Positions 12,301 to 24,300 of a stretch of DNA of 64,000 bases are shown here, piece after piece. A program made the position numbers and the translations under genes. Below the pieces are notes generated by a model, which was given only the letters and a program-made list of their open reading frames with translations, was not told the DNA's origin and did not search any database. Position 1 is the stretch's first letter; every line of letters starts with the position of its first letter. The DNA lies in assembly GCF_028453695.1 (NCBI RefSeq), contig NC_135776.1, positions 15,260,663 to 15,324,662 on the forward strand, in the 5' to 3' direction. Source of the stretch: Augochlora pura. Lineage: Eukaryota > Arthropoda > Insecta > Hymenoptera > Halictidae.

Positions 12301-15300
12301 CAGCGGAGGCGGTTTTCCGCGTCTAGTTTGACTCGTGATTCGATTCTGTGACGCGCGTTGCTTAATACTAATCCATCTACGCTTACTATCGAGTATAGTT
12401 TTATAATTGCCATTTGCATACGGTTGATCTTTTCGTAACAATTCGAGATATTAGATTGAGTCACGGGTAATTTCCACGTGCTACGAACTGTTACTTTTGT
12501 AGTGTGATTCGTATGAATCATGCTTGTTTAGCTGAGGCTATGAAACAGGTGTGTCGGAGGGTGTGTAATGGAGTAATTCATTGTATATTGACATAACTGA
12601 TAGGGTTACTACTTGGTGATGAAATTGAAAAGTTAAGTCAATGATTTTAATTGTTTAAATTATTCATCGGTAATCTGTCATAACGCTGTTTTTAATATAA
12701 TTATTGCCTTTGCAATTGAATTGATTTTATTAAATGCGATTATTGAGCAGTTTGATCATTTAGAATCTGTTGAAGAGACTAGATTGTGTAAGTAGTTAAA
12801 TATTGATGAAATTTTAGTATGTTAGAGTTTTTTTTATGTCTTTTAGGCCATTTCCATATTAGGCAGTTTTTAGGCGGTTCGTAGACCGTTAGCAGGTCGA
12901 TTGCGGACCATCTATAACTATCCATTTCTTTCGAGTCTATAGGACGTCTTTAAGACGTCTTAACGACGTTCATTTTAAAGCTCAAGAGTTCCAGACCTAA
13001 AATGGTTGTAAAATAGACGTCTTCGAAATGCGCAATGCTTATTAGCTGTACGTACATTTTGCACATATTACACCTTAATAATAGCCTAATAGTATTATAG
13101 TAGTATTATAGTTATAATAATAGCTTAATAGTATAATAATATAAGCTTAATAATAGCTTAATAGTATAATAGTATAAGCTGAACAATAGCTTAATACTGT
13201 AATAGTATAAGCTCAATAATATCTTAAAAGTATAATTAATAAGTTTAATATACTATACATATATTAATATACTATAACCTTCGTTTCACCATTTCTGGAC
13301 ACTCTATACCTAAAGCTATATTTCAAAGGGTACGACAGCGGTCGTAAAACATCGTTGTTCTTCTAATGACAAACTCCCATAGCAAATACTCAGTTTCACG
13401 GGAACCTGTTTCGGTTTCAGCGGAACAAATGCAGTCTAACCTGATTTATGTGTTCACACTGCAATTGGTCCGCTTCATTTTATAAGCTTCACGACGTCTC
13501 GTTAAATCTTGACATGCGGAACACGGAAGACGATGAGCCGTGTTACAAAATAATGGGCCACGAGATGCTAAAAACAATAAGGGAGTTTTCCACGCACATA
13601 TTTATTCCTATATATCGTTATATTGTTCCATAAAATGAAACAAAGATCCACCGAACAATCATTATAATTAGCTTAGTCGTCCTTAACCCCTTACCGTACC
13701 ATTTTCTCTACAGTTACTATAACTAGAATTCTTTTCGACCGCACTAATTTCTTGAAAGAAAAAAAGAATTTTATATTTATTGTGACCTTACATCTGCTCG
13801 AATGTTTAAATATTGATGATGAGAGAATAAAATTTGATTTTTACTTAAAAGGACGGATGAACGTTCGTTCATAACTGCTTATTATTATAAATGTCCATCA
13901 CGAGTTCGGCTCATTAAAGTACGGCAAGAGGTTAAACACAGAAACGAAAATATAAAAAAATATAAAGAACGTTTAAGATTTTGTACATGATAAATAAATG
14001 AAATACAAAAATGTACAAATAGTGAAACGATGAAAACTAAAGTTTCTGCTTTTTACAAGTCGACTCAGAAAATATTTATTCCGCATAAACGATTTATAAA
14101 ACAGTACTCTATTAAAATATATTTATGTGTAAAATTTACAAGATATTTATTTGCTCCGGATGCTTGAATAAACATGCGTCGGATCGTTGGAAGAATGTTG
14201 CACCTCCTGCGAACGTTAATCGAGGGATAATTGTCGTCGTGGAAAGCGCGGGTTGCATCGTCGAGCGCGGAATTCCCGCGACATTCGAATAAAAAGTTCT
14301 CCTGCAGGAAGCTGATCGAACTATGAAATTTTATTGCATCGAAATTTGAATGTCATGAGCTAAATACCGGCGTGCCCGAGCACCTATCAAATGCGTATGA
14401 ATGACTGAGATCGTAAACATTCGTTTCGAGAAAGTCGAACAAACGCGAAACCAGTTCGACGCGAAAAACGACCGTACTGAACAACGATTGTATAAGAATG
14501 TGTCAACGGTACATTCATCATTCCCGTGTATTTCCTATTCTTCGACACTTCATTACGTCGGCATTTTCCTCCGTTATGGCCGGAGAATATTAAAATCGTC
14601 GTTGCAAATATTAATAGCACCACGACGAAACGGTTCCACCGAAGGAACTCGATTCGGTAACCCGTTCCGTTCCGCGTTCCAATTTCTTGCCCGAATATTT
14701 GTTGGTTGCGCAGCGACGGACGGCTCTAATTGTAAAAATTAACAATATATCTGTCGCGCCAGGTAGCATTAACCCACATCCGCCTGAATAGTGCGAACGC
14801 TGTTCGTTGCGGTTTCATAGGGCATGTTTCGTTAAACCCTTTAATTGATAATTTAATTAATTCCTCGGCCGGATTAGAATTAATAACGACACGCGGCTAA
14901 ATTATTGTAATTAGCCTAGACGTTGTAGCCGTACCGTTATTATCGCAACTCATTCGTTCGCGTTCGTAACAATAAAAAAGTAAACCAATAATCCCTTCGA
15001 AAAGATCAAATAAGAAGGAACGGTCTCTTAAAAATTATTAGATGAATTAATCGTCTAGTAAACAATTATTTCTGATTTTTGTAGACTTATTAAAACAAAT
15101 ATTAAGATATTGGCTACATTTATATTTCACGTTCTATGTCAACGTTATTTTAATTTGGAAAATCAATTATCAGTTGTCAGAAATGGGAACATTAAGAGTT
15201 TATTTTTATAAAAAGCGAAGCGAAGTGCATGGTTTAATCTAATCGCATAAAACAAGAGAAATGATTTGCCGTTATCAAATAATCGTTACCTGTAATTAAC

Positions 15301-18300
15301 TGTCTATAAATGTCTGTAAATATTCATTAATCTGTTGCAGGTATTCGATCGCCTACGACTTCAGTGACTGGCGGACAGTTGCCACTTTCTCGATTGGTCA
15401 GCACTACTTTGTTTCCACCTGTGGATGTTGACGATCCGATATGGACATTGGCGGCGATGCAATGGGGGCAAATAATTACCCACGACATGGCTTTGATCGA
15501 TGGAACTACTCAATCAAGTAAAATCTACGTTTCCACAATAATTAGAGCAGTGAAACAATTTTCATACGCCTCGTTATCTCCGACTAGCACGTTCCTTACT
15601 ATTCAACTTTTTATGAGACACCTATACAGTAATACATATAGGCCTATATGCTTAGAGTGTCTGACGAAGAAAAAAGTAAAATTGCTGTTTTTTCATACAA
15701 ATCTTTAGCAACTTTCAGCATTCCGTTTTTAATAATTGCTTCGAAAGCCATCAAGTTCTTGCGACAACCTTTTATCGATTGCTTATTAAATATCAACATT
15801 GTGGCCGGATATGATGTTGACACCGTATTCATTTTTCAAATATTTATTTTCCAATATTCTTTTCTACTATATTATATTATTGTATTTTATATTATTTTAT
15901 AGTATATTATATGTAATATTATAAGTAACACACTATAAACATCTTATTCAATCTAAACAAAATTTAAAAATATACTTTATAAAAACAGTTCATTACATAT
16001 AATATAATATACATAAATATCCAGCAGCATTTCAACGTCAATACAAATCATCGCTTCACCTCATTTCCATAAAAATTTCTCCAATTTTTCATACAACTTC
16101 ATGGTTTCGCCCTGTTCGTAGCATTGACAGCGAAAGTGTCACTAATTATGCAATTAAAGATTACATTTTTCTCTAATTAGAGGCGCACGCGACGCAGTGC
16201 TGCACCCCCGACGGACAATTAGTCGACCCGTTACTGATTCACGGGACCTGCTACCCCATACTGATTCCTTACGACGACCACGTTTTCAGCAAGGCCAACA
16301 TAAGGTGCATGAACTTTGTCCGTAGTACGACTGACCTTGACCGTGGCTGCTCCTCGGAATACAAACCGGCAGAACAGGTTTGTTGTGTCCCACCTACTCA
16401 TTTGTGCTATAGTAATCGAGAACGAGCCGATAGAGTGGCGGATTATGGGCATAAGCGGCGGGACTCGCGGCCGTCAATTATTTATTATTCCATTAAAAGA
16501 TTCGATCGTGCAGCGGTGAATGAAACTTGCATTTGCGTGNNNNNNNNNNNNNNNNNNNNNNNNNNNNNNNNNNNNNNNNNNNNNNNNNNNNNNNNNNNNN
16601 NNNNNNNNNNNNNNNNNNNNNNNNNNNNNNNNNNNNNNNGGATTGTAATTATTCCAGGGCTTGTGTAGTCTTCATTATTTAAAATTTGGATGGAATTTGT
16701 TGAAAGTATATAATAATATACTAATATAATATGTATAATAATATACTAATCTAATATATATATATTTATTTATATAATATAATATGGAATATTAATATTA
16801 CTATTAATATATTAATATTATATTACATAATTATAAAATATACGGTATAATACTATAATGTGTATAGTCACAATTTACACAAAATAATATACACTATATG
16901 CAACATTACATTATAACACATTAATAGAATATCACATTTTTAATTAAATTTAGTTTGGCATACCACCACCATTATTTAAACTCCACTGGTCGCAGAACAT
17001 ATTCGCACTTAGCATACGTGCTATTTTCAGCAGCCATGAAATATCTCGAGCAAAGATGATGGTAGTAAACGTAAACCGTGAAAGGACATAAAAGAGTTAT
17101 GCCACTTTAAGTTCCTAATATTACAGGTCGTGTATCTTTACGCCGTTTACAACGTCGTATGATAAACATCAGATAACGACGACATCGACGGCAAAATGTG
17201 GGTGACCTTGGAATTGCAGACATTTTATGGGGTCTTTTATTATCCATAGATCAATCGTGCCACCATAATTTCACGTAACAGAAGTACGATTATTACGAGA
17301 AGTTCCTTGCCATAATTTACATGTGTAATTAATATTGCCATATAGTATGTACAATGTACCATATACTATAATAAATATTATGTATAGTATATAGTATAAT
17401 AAATATTATATATAATATATACATAATAAATACACAAATAAAATTAAAAAATAACAGTCAAGTCAATAGCATAAAGAAATCTATAATCTTTATTTAAATC
17501 GACATTCTCGAATATCTAATATTAATATTCAAGTTATCCGTGGTCGAATGAGTAACAGTTCACAGAGTTTGCAATTTTTTAGTGTATTCTGATAGATTAA
17601 GGTATAGTTCGATCGAAGGAAGATGCAGTAGTGGGAAAAGCCAAAGACAATTGAACAGCTAGCAAAGATAGCATGAGAGGGGCAATAAATATAGAGTAAG
17701 GGACTTAATGGATACAGAGTGGGGGAACTAAGGGAGACAGAGTGGAAAAACCAACATGGGTGAAGTAGGGGTAGAGTCTCCTAAGCTGTGGAATTGATGT
17801 TGGACTACACTGGCCTAATCCACTGTGACCGAAGTATAGTTGGTCACTGTTCTGAGCTGTAAATATAATATTAGTGTGAAGTGTTGGTTGTTAGTAGACA
17901 TCAGATTTTTAGAAAAAATTAAAAGTATTTGGCTAATTATTGTATGATAATACTATCTATAAGATATTAATACTCTTAATAATACATAGTACTATCTATA
18001 TGATATATATCTATATGATTATATTTATTTATCTATTTATTATATTAGCCAAATTTATATTTCTACATATGTTAAGCACGATTATTATTTGTTATATATT
18101 TTTTCTGATTTTAGCGTCCGCGATATAGCGGTGGAATTGTAATACCCCTGGGTATTCTTTGTAAGCCCGGGGGAACATTTGTTGATAAATAAATCACGTA
18201 GTATTAATACTATTAATGATACATAGTACTATCTATATGACATTAATATTATTAATAATACATAACACTCTCTATATGACATTAATATTAATAATAATAC

Positions 18301-21300
18301 GTAATACTGTCTGTATGACATTAATACTAATAATAACACATAATACTATCTATATGACATTAACACTAATCTAATTTTCAGTTGACCATAGTCACACAGT
18401 ACCTGGATCTGTCTTTGGTGTATGGATCCAGTGATCAAGTGGCAGCCAGCTTGAGAGCCGGTGTTGGAGGTCGCCTCACTGTAGATGTCCGACATGGCAG
18501 AGAATGGCCACCCGCATCAACTAATAAGAGCCAACAATGCGACACTACGAGCCATGAGGAAGTCTGCTATCAAACTGGTAAATTGACAAAATGTTTGCGA
18601 CGATCTAGATAACAGCTCTGGATCTCATCTAAAAATAATGCGAATTCCTTTTATATATCCTTAACGTGAAATGTAACAGTTACAACAATTACTACTGAAA
18701 AAAGACATGGATCTTGCAACCTGATATAATCATATAATGATCTAATCATCATAGACTGAATAAAATTATAAAAATTGTAAAAGGTCGAATATATGTCTAC
18801 TAAAAATGGGTTAGTTAAATTCCATGGCGCATTACTTATACTCGTAGATCATTCTCTTTTTATTTTTGTAATATACGCCATTTGATTGTATTATACGCAC
18901 AAAGTGGAGAATTTGATAGATGATACGCTAACCCGGGGTCTGACTAATATCAGATCTAAACCACTTGTAACAAGCGTAACTACCAGGCACTAGTTTGTTG
19001 AATGCATTTTTGTACTAACAAGTTTTTATTAATCCCACAGGTACAGTATTGTACAAGTGAAAACAGCGATCAACGCTTTACCAAATAGCGATAACATTAA
19101 CACGCTATCACAACAGTCTTTAAAAACCATATAAATTAAAAAAAAATTCTAAATAAATTTAAGAAATTCATAAACATTATTATGCTATTCTGACTTCATA
19201 GAATAATGTTATCTGACTGCATGTATTTAATTTAATTTAATTTTCGCTCCGCGCGATCGACGCAGATGACGTTCACTTTGCACAAAAATCCACAATTCAA
19301 TAATAAAGCATTAAACAAACGTTTGCTATTTTCTCAGGCGACACACGAAGCAATCAGAACCCCCAACTGGCCGTGCTGCAAATAATACTGCTCAGGGAGC
19401 ATAATCGCGTGGCGGATACTTTGGCCGGCATAAATCCGCACTGGACAGACGAAACGATTTTCCAAGAGGCGCGGCGCATAGTAATCGCCGAGCATCAGCA
19501 CATTTCCTATTACGAATGGCTGCCGATATTCTTAGGTATTACATTGTTATACAGGATTCATCGCGCGCGGATCGCACGCTGCACGGAATGCAATTTCGAG
19601 GCCTCGCGTTAAAGTCGAGCAACGACCACGTGCGGATCCACTTAACCCTTTGCCGTACTTTGACTCGCGATGGTGATTTATAATAATAACGCATCAAGTA
19701 TAAATGTTATTCTGTCATTTTTCACTTACACTAGAATAACTTTTATAAATATATTATATATAGAGAATATATTTATATATCAGAGAATAGCTATGTATAT
19801 GTAAAAAGTCACTTTGACCATTTGGCAATGTATGATTAATTAGTTTAAGCAATTTTACAACTTTACAATCAACGATTATGATTATATACGAAATTACTAT
19901 TGTTCTTATTGATAGCGTTTTAATTATTGTAAAGAAGCGTGTAAACTATTTTGTAAGTAACAAAGGTTTGACACGTTCGTTGCCCAGCGCCGATCGCTAA
20001 AGTTTAATATACATATACAGTAGTTACATGTATAACATAAAAATTTACACACTATTATTTTTAATATATAAATGTGTGAATTTTTAATACTTTCATTTCG
20101 CATATTTTATATTTGCCGAAATAAATAAAATCTGATTTAACTTGAACAAGAAGATCGTCAGCCATGTTTGGATGCCAGGGTCCCTATAGAAGCATACCAG
20201 TCACCCATATTTGGGTGACGGGGCCACCCACAGAAGCATACCTGTCACCCAGATATGGGCGACGCGTCGACGAACGTGTTTTATGTGGGATAAAAATGAT
20301 TATCTATTGTGTTTCTTCTCGCAGGTATTCAGAACACTTACGGAAACAAAATTTTATACGAGACAGACGACTACGTGAACGATTACGATCCGAACGTGAA
20401 TGGAAACGTTCTGAACGAGCATTCGACAGCAGCTTTCAGATATTTCCACTCTCTAATCGCCGGTTTTCTTAAGTAAGCGTCCATTATTCTTAATAGTTAA
20501 TACAATATCAAAAGATGATATCTTCATATAATGACATCCAATAATATTTGTGATATTAAAATCTATAAGATGATATCTAAATTAATCGCAATGGAATTTG
20601 CGCTAGAGTGATAACAAAAATATTGTTTTCTACTCCAAAGTCTAATTTTTATAATTTATTAATTTTGAAGAGATTGTAACGAAAGAGAAATTCATTCCAG
20701 AATGTTACTGAAAAACGAGGCAAGAATAATATTTATTAGCCCTTTTCACTTTTTAATTACTACATTCCGACGCCATTAATATTGTTGTAACACGCTTCGA
20801 AAATGATTTTTATAGATATCGTGAAAAGTTCGATTGAAAAGATTATTAAAAGTGTAATTCATATGCGTCACGAGACTCAATTTCATATGCATAGAATGAA
20901 TTTTGTTATATAAAATGGAGCTGCTAGAAACCAGAAAAATTACTTTAGATTTGCAGTTGAAATGACTTCGAGAGCAAAGGGTTAACACAAATGATTTTCT
21001 TATGCATCAAAAGTGAATACATAGATGTGCAATCTTGACTCCAAATTTCGCTCATCTTGCAAAGATATTTTAAAAGAATATTCTTCGAGAGTAAAGGGTT
21101 AAATGATTAGAAGTTGGCGCTGACTTTAAGCTTGGTTTTTCTGTAAACATTGCAGTCTGGTGACTAAACAACGTTTCACGAGAGGATCATTGAGGCTGAG
21201 CGACCATATGAACAGACCCGGCGTCATCGAAGAAGACGACAACATGGACGGGCTGACGAGGGGCATGTCTTATCAGCCTGAAAAAGCCAGCGATCGGTTC

Positions 21301-24300
21301 TTCGACGCAGAAGTACGTGAGACATTTATTGTGCTCTCTTTGTCGAATGAAGAGTCCTAAGATACGTCGATGCTAATAATAGCTGTCCATTAGAAACTTG
21401 TAATCCGAACATCATACTATCAGCATAATATAATGTTAATAGTATGATAGTACAACATAGTAATATAATGTTGAGTAAATCGTAACTTTTTTACTGTTTT
21501 AACACTAATTTATTTAACAGAAAGAATGTAAGGCTCCGAAACCATTTAAAATTTATTTCCGAACTCGAGGACTTCGACATGAAAACAAGAGATAAATCGT
21601 TTGTACAAACCTTTGTACTCGAAGCTACTTTAACTCACTAACTAACTGATACTTTAATCCAAAATAATTTTTCTGACTTATAATATTTCCATTTTATGTG
21701 ACAAAATATATTTTATACATACTATTTTGAATTATTTTGGAATGCGATAGAATAATTTTAATGGTTCCTTAGAGTCGTTGCTCGAGTACAAAGGGTTAAA
21801 TAGCTTCGCTTTGGAGCCCTCGAATGTAAAAGGTTAAAATTTGAGATTACCGTAACACTATTCTACACCCTCGGTTTGGTGGATGTTAACACAAATGACT
21901 TGTCCCAAGTAATGTAAATAAAAGTTTTTTATGTTGGTCCTCGAATTTTCGAGGTTATGTCACGATTATCAGGGTGCAGAATCACGCTACTTTTCTATAT
22001 ACAATTGTTCTAATTTTCTGAATAATTACGGAGTAGTTAAGGAAATATAAGTAATAATTTCTATATAATAATATAGAAATATGTACTATATATGTATATA
22101 TAATAATGTATAAAAAATAATGATTTCAGATTACACAATTCCTGTTCAGAAACGGGCAACCCTTAGGATCGGATCTACGAGCCATAGATATTCAAAGGAA
22201 CCGCGACCATGGTCTCGCGTCGTACAATCAGTTCCGCGCCTATTGCGGTTTACCGCGAGCAAAAAGCTTTGCGGATTTCACTGATTACATCTCGCCGGCG
22301 GTAAGCGAACAGAGGTTTTGCCAGAAATAAATTAAGATCGCTAACAAACGTCAATCGAAATTATCAAGGAGTGGCAATCTCTGCCAAACGCAATTTATAA
22401 ACGAAATTTAGAACGGAATTCCAGTAGCTTTTTGTGCCACACTTTCGTACAACTTTTATCTCTCTGGTTCTCGGACGTTTTTACTTTGCATGAATACGCA
22501 TAGACGACTAATTAAGCTGTCACTCATGCCACGCTTAATAGTCGCTTACAATTTAATGAACGTTACATAAGACAATTACGCATCGACGAGATAGAACTGG
22601 AAATAACAGATAAAAGGTCTACGAACTTTGCTTCGCAGTTCAAGAAAAATCTACTCTTTTGTTATATAATAATAATGGGGAACATCCACGAGGAAATCGC
22701 TTTAATAACATGCCTCGATGTTCCGCAAATTTTGCGAGTGACAGCATAAACTATACTTCGAAGTGTCGACTCGTATGATAGATTGAAGCGTTTGCGACGC
22801 ATCAATTTGCTTTTCGAATAATCATATTATTAGGAATTGTTGCTTGATGCTGCAACCGAGGCTGTTTCGATAACTCGCGGCACTGTTTGCAGAATGTGGA
22901 GAAGCTGTCCCTATTGTACGCCAGTCCCGATGACGTCGATTTAACTGTCGGCGGCTCGTTAGAGACGCACGTGCCGGGCACGCTTTCCGGCCCGACATTT
23001 TTGTGTATCCTCACTAGGCAATTTTACCGAACGCGAGTGGGCGATCGTTATTGGTACGAACGAGGCGACAATCAATTAGCGTTTACTTTAGGTAAGTAAC
23101 ACGGTCCCCTTTCGTCGGGATCTCAATGATTCTCTGCGTCGAAATTGGCGATAGAGCTAGCGAATTTCGAACGCAGTTAATGCGTAGGGTGAAGGTCATT
23201 AACATTAGGTTAATTCTTTCGATATCGTAATTTTCGATTGAAAACATTTTTATTGAACGCGGAAGACTCTGAAGAGCTATGTGGTAACAATAGTACCGGT
23301 GTCAGAGCTCCGTACCTCTGAAAATGCAAACGCATGCGAAAACGTCAGCACTACGCGGCATCCATCCGGAAGCCATGAATTTTAATACCAATTCTGGTCG
23401 CGGAAGCCTAAATACTCTAACGACGAACTGCTAGCCTAAATTCTCGGTTGGCGACTTGCTAGCCTAAATGCTCAAATGAAGACTTGCTAGCTTAAATAAT
23501 GAAGGCTTGCTTTATTCAGATTTATATTAAAAGTCCAACGGGACAAATTTATTAAATATATATTTACGAACAAAATTTAACAAGCTTCACATATTAACAT
23601 TCAACTTACATTGACATATGAATAAAATTTGTTACTTTAATAAATATACATCTTATTAAGCTACAGGTAAATATTACAATGAAGCACGTAACATATACTG
23701 CAGTATAGTCTTATTCAGTGCACGCGATAAATAAAAATTAATAAGAAAATAGAATAAAACTAAGAAAATTGTAGAAAAATGAAATTAATCTTTGACACGA
23801 TCTATGTTAACAGATTTTATTAATATTTATACTAATTTACTAATATTTTAATAATATTATTTTCTTATATTCTTAATTCTTTTCGGCAAGCATGTCGCCT
23901 AAATGTACCTTTAAAATTTTGAGAACCGTAATGAAAGAATTTATTTAATTAATTTACTGCTTTAATTTAAAAACGAAGAAATTCAAATGGACAGTGTCGC
24001 GAAAGAAATAATATCGTATAAAATGTAACGATCAGATCATTTGTAAATCTGTGCCACGTGATTTTCCAGAACAATTAAATGAAATACGCAAGGCCAGTAT
24101 ATCCAGATTATTCTGCGATAACGGGGACCACATTCGTCAGATGCAGCCGAGAGGATTCGAGCAAGTGTCGCCCAAGTAAGTTTCACCTCCGGCTAACCTG
24201 AAAAATACGCTACAAACAACGCAGTGTCACTCGACCGCGAATTTTTACTCGTTTCAGAAATCCAATCACGAGCTGCGCGAACATTCCGGCAGTGGATCTC

